From positions 62,001-126,000 of the forward strand of contig JBBRNL010000002.1 in NCBI GenBank assembly GCA_038230335.1: a DNA stretch of 64,000 nt. The letters run 5' to 3'. This DNA comes from JBBRDU01 sp038230335 (GTDB lineage: Bacteria; Verrucomicrobiota; Verrucomicrobiia; Chthoniobacterales; UBA10450). Made by a program: the position numbers and the translations under genes. Under the pieces are notes generated by a model. It saw nothing but the letters and a program-made list of their open reading frames with translations. It searched no databases and was not told the DNA's origin. This document shows, piece by piece, positions 34,067-45,000 of the stretch; within the stretch, counting starts at the first letter, position 1; each line of letters begins with the position of its first letter.

Positions 34067-37000
34067 CTATTGAATCTTAGGCTGCGACCCGGGACGGCGG
34101 GGCTGATGTTTTGGATTCGACCCCGTGGGTTGAGCCCCCGGATTCCCAGCGGACGCGCCGCTGGGCAAGCCAGTGCCGGATTTCGATTTAACCAGCGAGA
34201 TGTCGCCGCTGTTTATAAAGCCATCAACATTCAAGTCCTCGCGGAAATTGGACTGCGTCACGTTTATCCCTGATTGCGATTTGGTCTGACTGATATCGGC
34301 GGAATTCACGGCCTTGTCACCATTCGTGTCGCCGACGAGGAGAGTTAACTGCACGGCAGCGTCGTTGAGAATGGCATTTCCGCCGTTAGGACTGCCGGCT
34401 GTACTATTATGAACCGGCACGCCATTGAGCGTGATGAAGTGGAACTGGGCATTCGGAACCCCGGTGAGTTGCACCTGGTATTGGTTAGGCCCCGGGCCGG
34501 GCCCGTGGCTGATCACGTTCCCGCCGTTCGTGACAGTAGGAGTGCTGCTGGCTTGGGCCGTGGTGGTGAACTCCGGTCCAAATGTGTAAATGACAGTGTA
34601 GCCAGTTCCTTCGGCGCGACATTCAATCTCGCCGTCGCCATTTGGATATACGCTGCGGTCATACATGATGAGGTCGAAGGGTCCTTGGGGGCCGTGTGTC
34701 TTCTCCGAAACGACGCGGTCAAGTGGCAACTCGACCCCGATGCCGACGAGGCCGGTGTTACTGCTGATGAGGCCGCGCGAGTCATGCACTTTCAAGGTTG
34801 CGCCGAAGTCACCGTTGCTGGCGTAGGTGTGCGAGATAGTAGGACTCGCCTGCGTGACCGGCGCGGAGCCATCGCCGAAGTCAAACGTGTAGGAGGCCAC
34901 AGTATCGCCTGCGTCAGCGTCGGACGAACCGGAGCCATCGAAGTCGATCGTGATCGGCGGCTCGCCGGTTGGAGGAGCCGCCGGTTGACCGCGAGGGTGA
35001 GCAACGAGGCCAGCCAGAGGCGCAGTGTTGGGAGCACAGAACGCATTGCCCACAACCGTATAGGGGTTGCCACCCGGTGCGAGGCTGTCGGGCATGTTGT
35101 CAGGTGTGAGCCGGCCGAATACCGGAACCACCGCCGAAATTCTAACGAGGAACCCGTGCAGTTGCTGACCAGGTGTAGGAACGCCACCAACCAAGGCAAC
35201 GCCAACGCCAGTGGAGGGAACCACAATAGTAATGGTCCCGTCGGGCGTGAAATTACTCGCCGGATCGGCTGCGACGAACGTGCCAGCGGTCGTCGGCCCG
35301 TATTGGAAGATAGGGGCCGTGGTGGCGCCGTCGGCGGGCGCATTCGTCATGCGCACGGTGTAGTTCACGTTATCGGGTCCCGTGAATGTAACGGGCCATT
35401 CCGTATTGGGCGGCACAGTCGCGAGACTCTGCATCTTCAGGGTGAAGATCAGCTTGTTCGAGGCGAAAGCATAGGGCTCCGACATCGAAAGACTGCGAAC
35501 GTCCCAACCGGGGTTTGTCTGCACGCCCGCGGGAACAACGATGTCGTTCGCCTGATCCGTCAGGATGTTAACGTCAGCCAGAATGCAGGGATTTGGTGAC
35601 GGGGGCACGACCGTGACTGGCAGGTCGATTTCGTTGCTGAAATTGCCGACAGGCGCGCTCGAAGTATTGACCGCTTTTACTTTGTAAAAGTAATCCGGCA
35701 CATTCGGAAGTGCCGATGTGTCGTCAAAGCTGTTCTTCGGAACACCGGTCTGACCAATTTGCACTTCACTGCCGGAGGTGGTTCCCCGGAAAATGAGATA
35801 ATTGACGATGGATGAGCCGCCGTTATCCGGGATCTTCCAACTCAAATGCGACCCGGAGGCATCGCGCGTACCGGATAGACAGGGCGGCTTGGGAGCCAGC
35901 GCGGCCGCGATGTCAGTGCTACCATCATAAGTCGCGAGCAAAGTCTTTCCACCGGTCTGGCGAGCTACGCGCATGTTGGCGGTGAAGTCATTTGCGGCCG
36001 CTCCAGCGATGCAGCCAGTCGTCACGCATCCGTCACTGTAGCCGTAGAGCACACGACCTTTGTCGTCGATCGTGATTTCATTGAAGTCGAGCAGGTTGCG
36101 ATCTTTCGCGCCGCCGCCCTGCTGCCAGATGCCGGTCATGCTTTGCACAGGATCGTTCGGAGTGGCGTTCACTACTTTCCAACTGGTGCCGGTGTCGTAA
36201 GTCGTAGCGATAAAAGCGTACCATTTGCCGGGAAAGCTGTTGGCCTGGTAGTCGCCGTTCACATCGGTGCCGATAAAACCAATAGCGGCGCGGCCGGAAC
36301 TGCCCCCAACGGCCTCGATCTCGGCGGCATTGGCCACGCCGTGAGTGGCTCCAAGGTCGAAGTAGTTAGTCCAACTAACTGTCGTCCCTACTCGATGGCC
36401 AACGGCCACACGAGCGTGGCCCTCGGGCGGATTGCCCGCCGCAACCGGCTCATTGTTGACGTAGGAATAGTAGACGGTGCTATCGCTATCGATCGCGATG
36501 GAAGGATCTGCGCCCGATGGCTGAGAAATCGCATTAGGAATAGTGAACGTATTCCAAGTAGTGCCACCATCGGTACTGAAGACGCCGCCCTGAAGACCGC
36601 CGCATTGCCTAACGGGCAGCCAGGCGGTTCCGTCTGGCGCGACGTGGAGGTGGCCGTGCAGACCGCCGCAGGTTCCGCCCGGGACGCTTGAGCCCTGGCC
36701 CGTATAGGCCAGCGTGGACGGTCCGTAACTGGAGCCCAGAGTATCGCTGCGATAACATGAAGCCGGGCCAACAACATCCTGCGAGCAATAATAGACGGCT
36801 TCCCCTTGGTTCGCGGGAGTTCCCAGTGCGGCCAGCAAAGCGGGATACGGACCGGAACCTATCGTTTGATGGTCAGCGCCACCATTCGGGGCGGCAATTC
36901 CAAAAGGCGTCCAGCCCGTGGGTGCACTTGCAGTAGCATCGCCGTCGCTATCGGTGAAAGCGTAGACGGCGTTCGCGCCGACCGTGGAATTTGAAGCGAA

Positions 37001-37873
37001 AGTGCGCCCGGATTTCTGATCGGTCCACAAAATCGGGTCGAGACCAACGTCGGTGACGGTGGACGACTTATCTTCCCACAGCGCCTCGCAGCACTCCGGC
37101 TTGGCGGGGGTCTGAATTTCAGGCGGGGTTAGGCGCCAGATCGGACCGGAGTTCATGGTCATGATACGACCAGTATGCGGGTTAAAGCCGATGTTAAATT
37201 CGCCGTTGCCAACATTAGCCGAGGTGTTGGGCGGGGCGACAAAGACCTGATAGCGGGGAACACCCGGCGCTGTCGAATCTTCACCGCCAAATCCGGGGAT
37301 AATCCCGCCTGAACCTGGAAGCAGCTCTATACGTACTTGAACCGTTTCGCCCGAGGGCTGGTTCGGCACGATCTCCAACGTGTACTGAGTGGTGCCATCT
37401 ATCACGGGATTGATGATGGCGACCTCAGGATTAGCACCACTGGCTGCCTGGTGATCCGCCGGGTGATTTCCGTCAACCGTGGGGTTGATACCATTGTAAA
37501 TATAAAGGTCGTAGTTCGATTGGCCGCTGCCGGCGTCGTTCCAAAACATCGTAACCCGGACCGCGCCGTTCGGATGTGCGGCGGCGTACCCGGCCGGAAG
37601 CGACACGGCCAGCGTGTAGCTGTCGCAAGGATCTGCCGCGTCGCAACGCGGGCCCGTATCAAGCTGGCCCAAACCGAGGGGCGACTGATTGGATTGGAAG
37701 AAGGGCCCGGCCGTATAGGTCAAAGTTGGAGTTCCTGGCGAAAGCGTTCCAGTCGCCGGAGTGGAGGCAAGGCCGAGGAAGCCAAATGATGCGCCGATTA
37801 AACAAAGAGCAAAAGCGACGAAGAAGCGGGGGTTAAGAAAGCCTGATTGAGAGGAAGTTGTTTTCTTTTTCAT
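34067..37873 (-). CDS. giant secreted protein with sialidase-like, FnIII, PKD and dockerin domains
   Basis: 1268 residues. Signal peptide (FFVAFALCLIGASFGFLGLA), a BNR/sialidase-like propeller over about 200-650 (GVFSTDGGTTWNTF, DHQTIGSGPYPALLAAL), a fibronectin type III domain (about 690-780), a beta domain near DGTITIVVPSTGVGVALVGG, a PKD domain (FDFGDGSAPVTQASPTISH), and a type I dockerin with two calcium loops (GDTNGDKAVNSADISQTKSQ and DLNVDGFINSGDISLVKSKS). Unlike its neighbour it carries a Pro/Gly-rich tail of ~30 residues after the dockerin. It is a paralogue of the next gene upstream. No active-site residues were identified and no cohesin is in the window. Confidence 0.85.
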   Translation of the reverse strand: MKKKTTSSQSGFLNPRFFVAFALCLIGASFGFLGLASTPATGTLSPGTPTLTYTAGPFFQSNQSPLGLGQLDTGPRCDAADPCDSYTLAVSLPAGYAAAHPNGAVRVTMFWNDAGSGQSNYDLYIYNGINPTVDGNHPADHQAASGANPEVAIINPVIDGTTQYTLEIVPNQPSGETVQVRIELLPGSGGIIPGFGGEDSTAPGVPRYQVFVAPPNTSANVGNGEFNIGFNPHTGRIMTMNSGPIWRLTPPEIQTPAKPECCEALWEDKSSTVTDVGLDPILWTDQKSGRTFASNSTVGANAVYAFTDSDGDATASAPTGWTPFGIAAPNGGADHQTIGSGPYPALLAALGTPANQGEAVYYCSQDVVGPASCYRSDTLGSSYGPSTLAYTGQGSSVPGGTCGGLHGHLHVAPDGTAWLPVRQCGGLQGGVFSTDGGTTWNTFTIPNAISQPSGADPSIAIDSDSTVYYSYVNNEPVAAGNPPEGHARVAVGHRVGTTVSWTNYFDLGATHGVANAAEIEAVGGSSGRAAIGFIGTDVNGDYQANSFPGKWYAFIATTYDTGTSWKVVNATPNDPVQSMTGIWQQGGGAKDRNLLDFNEITIDDKGRVLYGYSDGCVTTGCIAGAAANDFTANMRVARQTGGKTLLATYDGSTDIAAALAPKPPCLSGTRDASGSHLSWKIPDNGGSSIVNYLIFRGTTSGSEVQIGQTGVPKNSFDDTSALPNVPDYFYKVKAVNTSSAPVGNFSNEIDLPVTVVPPSPNPCILADVNILTDQANDIVVPAGVQTNPGWDVRSLSMSEPYAFASNKLIFTLKMQSLATVPPNTEWPVTFTGPDNVNYTVRMTNAPADGATTAPIFQYGPTTAGTFVAADPASNFTPDGTITIVVPSTGVGVALVGGVPTPGQQLHGFLVRISAVVPVFGRLTPDNMPDSLAPGGNPYTVVGNAFCAPNTAPLAGLVAHPRGQPAAPPTGEPPITIDFDGSGSSDADAGDTVASYTFDFGDGSAPVTQASPTISHTYASNGDFGATLKVHDSRGLISSNTGLVGIGVELPLDRVVSEKTHGPQGPFDLIMYDRSVYPNGDGEIECRAEGTGYTVIYTFGPEFTTTAQASSTPTVTNGGNVISHGPGPGPNQYQVQLTGVPNAQFHFITLNGVPVHNSTAGSPNGGNAILNDAAVQLTLLVGDTNGDKAVNSADISQTKSQSGINVTQSNFREDLNVDGFINSGDISLVKSKSGTGLPSGASAGNPGAQPTGSNPKHQPRRPGSQPKIQ

Positions 37874-37955
37874 GTTGGTGGCAAACCGATGTTTCGAGAT
37901 TCGCGGTGCGGCCCCGCTAGGCTGACAGACTAAATTTGCGGCCGATCTTCTCTGA

Positions 37956-37985
37956 TTCGTAGTCGAAATGATTTCCCGTTGTCAA
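37956..37985 (-). promoter_or_regulatory. predicted promoter of the proximal dockerin gene
   Basis: Minus-strand TTGACA (37985-37980) and TACGAA (37961-37956) are 18 bases apart within an unusually AT-rich patch. The leader would be about 76 bases. The -35 box is perfect; the -10 box is weaker. Confidence 0.45.
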
Positions 37986-38118
37986 TTAGTATTTATTGAA
38001 TATATGGAAATTATTAACCTGGTTCGCTTGCTCGGTTTGCCAATCTTGCGGAGTCGGTCCTTAGGGTTCCCCATAGCTATGTTAAGTTGTCGGCGGCCCG
38101 CGGACGGTAAAATCGCTA

Positions 38119-41100
38119 CTATAAACCGGTGCCGGACCGCGATTTTACCAGGGAAATATCGCCGCTGTTGATTGTGCCATCGATGTTCAGATCTTCCCGG
38201 AAGTTCGAGAAACTGGCGGACATTCCAGATTGCGACTTCGTCTGGCTGATATCGGCCGCGTTCACCGCCCGGTCCGCATTGGTGTCGCCGGCCAGAACGC
38301 CCATGGGAATGGCGATGTTTCCACTATTGCCGCCGCCACTCACACCGATCAGGTTGACTGTGAGCGTTTGCGCGTTGCTGACATTAGTCAGATTGACCGT
38401 AACCTGACTGCCATTAACGACAGGTCCGCCGACAACGGTGGCGGTGCCTCCGGCACCAGGAGTGACTGTGGCACCCGATATGGTTACAGGCGCAGCAAAC
38501 GTGATGACCACACTGTGATTACCGGACGCGCCGCCGGTTCGGCATTCGATGCCCGGGCTGCCGGTGAGCGGCAGATCGACGTTGAAGGTGCCAGCGCCTC
38601 CGTGTGTCTTGGTTGATACGGCACTGATCGGCGCCGGCGCTACCGCGCAAGCCGCGTTGCCGACCAATGTGTAGGAACCGTCTGCGGTCGAATCGATCGC
38701 GGATGTTTTGGTCATGGTGGCGTTGCCATTCCCGGCAAAGTTTCTGCCACTGATGAGATTGAGCGTCGTGCCCGGCCCCGGGCTGCCAACTTTGTTGTTG
38801 GCGATGGCGATCCGAATGACGCCCAAGGCGTCGACCGATCCGGCGTCTGGTGTGCCTTGCATGATCGGCACGTTGCCGCTCGATGTGACGACGCCGTACT
38901 CGAAGGTGACAGCGCCGGCGCCGCCCGCGTTTGAATTCATCCCGACATAATAACGATCGGTTCCCGGAGTCGCGGGAGCCACGGGCGGTGTCCAGATGAC
39001 GCGCCACTGCCGATTTGGCGGGATCGTGCTGAGGTCAGCCACCTTCATGGTGAAGACAAGGCGGTCGATGCCATCGGTTTGAAAAGGTTCGCCAATCGAA
39101 ACCGCTTGCACGTCGAGATCACTATTCATGGGCGCGAGAGTCTGGTCGCCGGTGGGATCGGCCACGACGAGGAAACCGGTTCCTGTGCATGGATCAATTG
39201 GAGGCGGCGCCGTGATTGAAAACTCGCTGCAGTTAGAGCTCTCGCCGAAAGCATTCACAGCGGTCACTTTGTAGAAATAGGCAATGGCAGGATCCGTGGT
39301 GTTGTCATCGTACATCCTTGTTCCGGCGGGCACGTTAGCCAGCGGGGCGCCATAGGTCCCGGTGCTGGTGCGCCGGTAAACCTTGTAGCTAATAAGGGCC
39401 GAACCACCGTTATCCGGGGCGGACCAGGTGACGCGCACGATCCCGGTGCCATCCCTGATAACGCCATCAACACGCGGCGGGGCTGGAGCGACTGGCTCGG
39501 CTGGGTTCGGATCATTTGCGGCGAACAAGCGTTTGCCGCCGGACTGACGCGCGATCGAAGCGAGCGCGGTGTAGGAGTTGACCGTCCCGTTTACGCAAGC
39601 TCCGACGCATCCATCCGGATAACCGACGAGCGTGCGCCCGAGCGCATCAACCGTCTCGTCCATGAAGTCGAGCAGGTTTCGGTCGTTAGGCGTGTTCATG
39701 CACGATGTTGTCCCGAGATTGCAAATCGAGCCGCGCTGAACGGGATCGTTCGGCGTGGCATCGACCGTGGTCCAGCTGACACCGCCATCAAAAGTCGTCG
39801 CGATGTAGAGATGCCACGGTGCACTCTGAGGAAAGGTCGCCTGGCTGGTGTAATTGCCCGCCACGGTCGTTCCGAAAAATGCGTAGGCGGCCCGATTGTC
39901 ATCGCCTGCGACCAATTCCGGGAAAGTCGCGCTCTGGAGTCCAAACTCCGCTCCGACTTCCTGATCGTTCGTCCAGGTGTCGCCTTGATTACGAGAAACA
40001 GCGACTTTCGGGTGACTGTTGGACATCTGATACCCCAGATAAATCGTGTTACTCGGCTGGCCGCCGGCCTTCCCAACATTGTTCGTCCCGATGCCGACCG
40101 AAGGGTCGACCAAAAAGCCGGTCGTGCCGCTGGTTGGGATAGGTTTAACCGCCCAGGTCAGCCCGTTGTCTTTCGAAACTGTGACCGCCGCCAGCCCGCC
40201 GCAACTGCGGTTCGGAACATAAGCACTTCCGTCCGGCGCCACCTTTACGTGACCGTGAATCCCCGTGCATTGCGTGACGTTGTAGATCGGCACACCCGCG
40301 CCGAACGTCGCACCGCCATCATCGCTCCGCGCGCAAAACGACGCAGCGACATCCTGGGAGCAGTAGTAAACCGCATTTGGATAGACCGGCGTTGCCGCCA
40401 AGGGCGTGTGATACGGGCCCGCTCCAATTGTTTGGTGATCAACGCCGGAGGGAATGCCGCCACCCTGGCTCGGCAAATAATTCACGCCGTCGTCATCGGT
40501 GAAGAAGGTGATGCTGTCCTGACCGGTTAACTGCGACACAAAGGTGCGGTGCGCCGTATTCATGTGATCGGTAAATAGAATTGGATCGAGAGAAGTGGCC
40601 GCGGGCGCATTCGTGTTTGTCCAGGTATCCCGGGCCGGAGAGGAGCAGTCATCGAAGCCGACGCGAATGGCCGAGAATGACGCCAGATACATGACTTTTC
40701 CGGTAAGCCAGTTCACACCGATGGACGGTTCGCCCCCGTTGAAAGAGCCTGTGGCTGGTGGAACATAATTCTGGAATCGCGGCACCGCGGCGCCCCCACC
40801 GGCCGGGGTTGGCGATGGCGTCGGTGTGGGCGTTGGAGCCGGACACGTGCACAAGGCGTGGCCGACCAGCGTGTAAGTCGGATTGGTTCCCGTTAGCGTG
40901 GTCGAGTCAATCCCCGCCAGTAAGCCGGTGCCGGCTGCGCCGACCAAAAGCTGGGTCTGGCCCTGAATGGTGTTGATCGTTTGGCCGATCGTCGGATTCC
41001 CCACCTTACTATTTGCCACGGTGATTTTGATTGTTCCATCCGCACTAAAACTGCCGTCGTCGGTCGTGCCGAGCGTAGTCGAAGTCGTCGTGACGGTGCC

Positions 41101-41529
41101 GTATCCGTACGAAACATTTCCGCTCTGGTCGGTCGTCATCTCGACGAAATAGGTCGCGGCGCTGGGCGCTACGAACTTAACCTTCCAATGGCCGTTCGCC
41201 GGAGTGGAAGTTAAGTTTGCCACCTTGATCGTGAAAAGGAGCTTGTTCAAACCGTCGGCAAAACAAGGCTCGGCAATAGAGACAGACTGAAGATCGAATT
41301 GTTGATTGGCCGCGGGCGCGCCTGTCTGGTCACCCGTTGCATCGGTCACGACCAGCGTGCCGGGGGAAGAGCAACTCGCCGGATCAACCAACACACCGTC
41401 CGGCGCAACACGCGGAGTATGCCGATCGCCTTTCCTGGTCGCAGCCAGAGTGAACGCGGTGGTCGAGGCAGCCAGAAGACAAATCAACACGATCGTTCTT
41501 CCGAGGTGATTTTTGACGATGTTTTTCAT
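38119..41529 (-). CDS. giant secreted protein with sialidase-like, FnIII and dockerin domains (paralogue)
   Basis: From ATG 41529 the product has 1136 residues and a signal peptide (TIVLICLLAASTTAFTLA); the frame extends to 41805 without similarity. A beta domain (DGTIKITVANSKVGNPTIGQ), a Pro/Thr linker (PTPTPTPSPTPAGG), a BNR-type propeller (DPILFTDHMNTAHRTFVSQL, VSKDNGLTWAVKP), an FnIII domain, a second copy of the beta domain (VIRIAIANNKVGSPGPG) and a dockerin ending exactly at the stop (DLNIDGTINSGDISLVKSRS). The dockerin is almost identical to that of the gene at 34067-37873 while the rest has diverged. Confidence 0.85.
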   Translation of the reverse strand: MKNIVKNHLGRTIVLICLLAASTTAFTLAATRKGDRHTPRVAPDGVLVDPASCSSPGTLVVTDATGDQTGAPAANQQFDLQSVSIAEPCFADGLNKLLFTIKVANLTSTPANGHWKVKFVAPSAATYFVEMTTDQSGNVSYGYGTVTTTSTTLGTTDDGSFSADGTIKITVANSKVGNPTIGQTINTIQGQTQLLVGAAGTGLLAGIDSTTLTGTNPTYTLVGHALCTCPAPTPTPTPSPTPAGGGAAVPRFQNYVPPATGSFNGGEPSIGVNWLTGKVMYLASFSAIRVGFDDCSSPARDTWTNTNAPAATSLDPILFTDHMNTAHRTFVSQLTGQDSITFFTDDDGVNYLPSQGGGIPSGVDHQTIGAGPYHTPLAATPVYPNAVYYCSQDVAASFCARSDDGGATFGAGVPIYNVTQCTGIHGHVKVAPDGSAYVPNRSCGGLAAVTVSKDNGLTWAVKPIPTSGTTGFLVDPSVGIGTNNVGKAGGQPSNTIYLGYQMSNSHPKVAVSRNQGDTWTNDQEVGAEFGLQSATFPELVAGDDNRAAYAFFGTTVAGNYTSQATFPQSAPWHLYIATTFDGGVSWTTVDATPNDPVQRGSICNLGTTSCMNTPNDRNLLDFMDETVDALGRTLVGYPDGCVGACVNGTVNSYTALASIARQSGGKRLFAANDPNPAEPVAPAPPRVDGVIRDGTGIVRVTWSAPDNGGSALISYKVYRRTSTGTYGAPLANVPAGTRMYDDNTTDPAIAYFYKVTAVNAFGESSNCSEFSITAPPPIDPCTGTGFLVVADPTGDQTLAPMNSDLDVQAVSIGEPFQTDGIDRLVFTMKVADLSTIPPNRQWRVIWTPPVAPATPGTDRYYVGMNSNAGGAGAVTFEYGVVTSSGNVPIMQGTPDAGSVDALGVIRIAIANNKVGSPGPGTTLNLISGRNFAGNGNATMTKTSAIDSTADGSYTLVGNAACAVAPAPISAVSTKTHGGAGTFNVDLPLTGSPGIECRTGGASGNHSVVITFAAPVTISGATVTPGAGGTATVVGGPVVNGSQVTVNLTNVSNAQTLTVNLIGVSGGGNSGNIAIPMGVLAGDTNADRAVNAADISQTKSQSGMSASFSNFREDLNIDGTINSGDISLVKSRSGTGL

Positions 41530-41760
41530 GGGATGAGAGAGGTTGTTGGGGATGGGACCTTCCGAAATTGGAAAGCGCTCCCCATCCTTCTCCGAAACGA
41601 ACAGCGGAAACGGCCTTATATTTCTGCAAACATGACCATATCGTAATGATCTGTCTCTGCAGAAAAAAAGAATCCGCCCACCCGTAACAGATCGAACCCG
41701 TGAGACTTCTACGTTTAGAGAGCGCTCGTGAAACGCAGTGTCGTAGGTAAAAGAGAGGAG

Positions 41761-41989
41761 ATGTCTTCCGAGCCCACGCGCGATATGAAGCTGCAGATCG
41801 GCCACGTCCTGTTCATCGACATCGTTGCGCTGGCCTGTGCACGGACCAGGCGATTGCGTTGATCGAGCGTCTGCTCACAACCCCTGCCGCCGAAGGAATG
41901 ACACTCTCGCAACTGCGTTTACGATGGAAATTTGATCCAGTGCGAGGAGATGCGCGCTTTCAGAAAATTGTGGCCGGGTCCGAGCCTTA
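41761..41989 (+). pseudogene. remnant of an adenylate cyclase-like/TPR signalling gene
   Basis: Frame 1 from ATG 41761, preceded by AGAGAGGAG, gives MKLQIGHVLFIDIV, the usual start of class III cyclase-like/TPR proteins common in this phylum, then diverges and stops. A second frame continues with DQAIALIERLLTTPAAEG and RWKFDPVRGDARFQKIVAG, ending at TAA 41987-41989. This matches the usual C-terminus of the same proteins (W-DPLRGDPRF-KIV). So the two ends remain, joined out of frame, and the several hundred middle codons are deleted. The rest of 41530-42063 holds no gene. Confidence 0.72.
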
Positions 41990-42063
41990 ACAATTTACCG
42001 TTAGGAGTCTAAACCTCCTGGCGAATCAGCCGGAAATTACCGCGAAACGTCGAAGCGAACCCG

Positions 42064-45000
42064 TTATCGCGCCTGCCAGCCGTTGCCTTCCCGAGCGTAG
42101 GCCAAAGCGGGTTCTGGTTCTTTGACGACCGGTGCTTCAGGTTCGTTATCTTCTTCGTTCACCGGCTTCTTGTGGTGATCTTTCGCGAGCAAGACATAGA
42201 GCGACGGCACGATGAACAAGGTGAAAAGAGTACCGATGGTCATTCCGCCGACCAGGACCAGGCCGATGGAGTTTCTCGCCTTGGCTCCGGCGCCGGTGAC
42301 CAGGGTAAGCGGGAAGTGACCGGCCACCGTGGCGATGGTTGTCATTAAAACGGGTCGCAGCCTGGTCCGAGCCGCCTCGGCGATGGCGACGATCTTGGGT
42401 CGCCCTTGTTCCTGAAGTTTATTGGCGAATTCCACAATGAGAATGCCGTTCTTCGCGATCAAACCGACCAGTGTGACCAGTCCGACCTGAGAATAGATAT
42501 TCATGGTGGTGGTCCAGCCATTTGTGAAAAACGGCATGTTCGGGTTGGGCATCTTCAGGAAGGTGAAGATGAGCGCGCCGAACATGGCGAGCGGAACTGA
42601 GCCTAACAAAATGATGAGCGGGTCGCGGAAGCTGTTGAACTGGGCGGCCAGAACGAGAAAGATGAGCACCACGGCGAGGGCGAAGGCAGGTAGAAATTTG
42701 TCGCCTTCCACGCGGAGCTGCCGCGATTCTCCCGTGTAATCGATGGCGTAGCCTTTAGGCAAAATGCGAAGCGCTTCGTCTTCCAGAAGCTTGAGCGCCT
42801 GGTCGGTTGGCAGGCCTGAGATTCCGCTGATCGTTACCGCATTCAATTGCTGCATGCGATTGAGCGAACGGGGAACGACCTTTTGCTGGATCGTGGCGAC
42901 GGTGCTGAGCGGAATCAATTTGTTGTCCGGCCCCGTCACATAGACGTTCTTCAACTGATCGGGATTCAGACGCTCGGCCCGTTTGATCTGTGGGATAACC
43001 TTGTAACTTCGCCCGGCGATATTGAAACGGTTCACAAAATTCCCGCCGACCATGGCGGAGAGATCAGCGCCAATCTGCGTCAGATCAAGACCGAGCGACG
43101 CCACCTTGTCGTGATCGATCACGACTTCGGCCTGGGGCTGATCGATCTTGGTATCGATCAAAGGCGGAAAATAAAAGTTGCCGGCTTGCATGGCTTTGGT
43201 TTGCAATTGTTTGGCAAACTCAAGCATCCGCTCGGGCTCCTCCGTGGAGAGAAGGACGAACTCGATCGGGAATTGACCGCCCCCCGGCAGGGCAGGGGGC
43301 ATAACGGGGAACATTTGAATACCGGGAATGGAGCCGAGTTTCATCTGCACCTGAGGCACCAGCTCGAAGGCAGTGGCTTTACGCTGATCCCATGGCTTCA
43401 GCACCATTCCGCCGAAACCGCTGCTCGGTTGGGTAATCTGAAAACTGAATTCGCTTTCCGGAAAGCTTTTGAAAATCAGCCCGGCCGCATCGGCAAAAGC
43501 GGAGGTCTGTTCAATGGTGGCATTGGCCGATGCATCGACGATGCCGAAAATCACCCCCTGGTCTTCCGTCGGGGCCAGCTCTTTCGCCCCTAACGACATT
43601 TTCAGAAATATGATGGCGAGTACCGAGATGCCGATCCAGGCGGTGTAAACCGCGCCGCGCACGAGCAGCGTCCGATCAAGGGCGCGTCCGTAGGCATCGC
43701 GCACACGATCGAAGAGATGATTCACCTTGCCGGCAAAACCACGGTCGGCCGCGCCGGCTTGCAGAAGGGTGGCCGACATGACGGGCGAAAGAGTCAGGGC
43801 GACAATGCCTGAGATCGTGACCGCGCCGGCCAGGGTGAAGGCGAATTCGCGGAACAAGGTTCCGGTGAGGCCGCCCTGGATTCCGATGGGAATGTAAACG
43901 GCCGCCAGCGTGATCGTCATGGCGATAATCGGGCCGACCAGTTCGCGCGCGCCGAGCAAAGCGGCCTGCATGGCCGACAGGCCTTCGCGCAGATGCCGCT
44001 CCACGTTTTCCACGACGACGATGGCGTCGTCCACGACCAGACCGACGGACAGCACGATGGCCAGGAGAGTGAGCAGATTGATCGTGAAACCAAAGATCTG
44101 CATGAGGAACAGGGCGCCGATGAGCGAAATGGGAATGGCAACGAGCGGGATCAGGACGGTGCGCCATGATCCAAGGAAAAGGAAGATGACCACCATCACG
44201 ATGAGGAGCGTGTCGAGCAGAGTGTGGAAGACCTCGTGAATGGCTGTGTTGATATAAGCCGTGCCGTCGTAGGCGATGCGACCCTCCAACCCGGTCGGTA
44301 ATTCGCGCTGAATTTGCGTCATCTCAGCACGCACTTTTTGAATCACGTCGATTGAATTGGCGTTGGGTAGTACATAAATACCCATAAAAACCGCCCGCTC
44401 GCCGGAGAAGCGAACTTCCGCGTTGTAATCTTCCGCGCCCAGCACGACGTCGGCCACGTCGGCGATTCGGACGAGCACGCCTTTGTCCTGTCGCACAACC
44501 AGATTTTTGAAATCGTCGACGGTGTGCAAGTCGGTGTTCGCGGTGAGATCCACTTGCACGAGCGATCCCTTGGTGGCCCCGAGCGCCGCCAGATAATTAT
44601 TATTAGCCAGCGCTTTGCGAACCTGGGCCGGACTGATATTGAGCGCGGCCATGCGGTCAGGCTTGAGCCAGATGCGCATGGCGAAGGTGCGGCCTCCCAA
44701 AATTTCGGCGCGTTGCACGCCGCCCAGCGCGGTCAGGCGCGGTTGCACAATCCGATTGAGATAATCGGTGATCTCGTTAGCCTGAAGAATCTTGGAAGTG
44801 AAGCTGAGATAGCAGGAGGCGAAACGGGAGTCGGCCGACTCAATATTGATGACCGGGATTTCCGCCTCCGGTGGGAGATCGCCCCGCACCTGGTTGACCT
44901 TCGAGCTGATCTCGGAAAGCGCCTTGGTCGAATCGTAATTCAGTTTCAACCGCGCCGTGATGATTGAGACGCCTTGTGAACTCTGCGATTGCAGATAATC

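Noticed and set aside
34409..35599. 396-codon plus-strand open frame
   Set aside because: It is the antisense of the dockerin protein gene, which has a signal peptide, recognisable domains and a matching terminator.
34067..41529. Cellulosome component locus
   Set aside because: Dockerins occur, but there is no cohesin, scaffoldin or glycoside hydrolase in the window.
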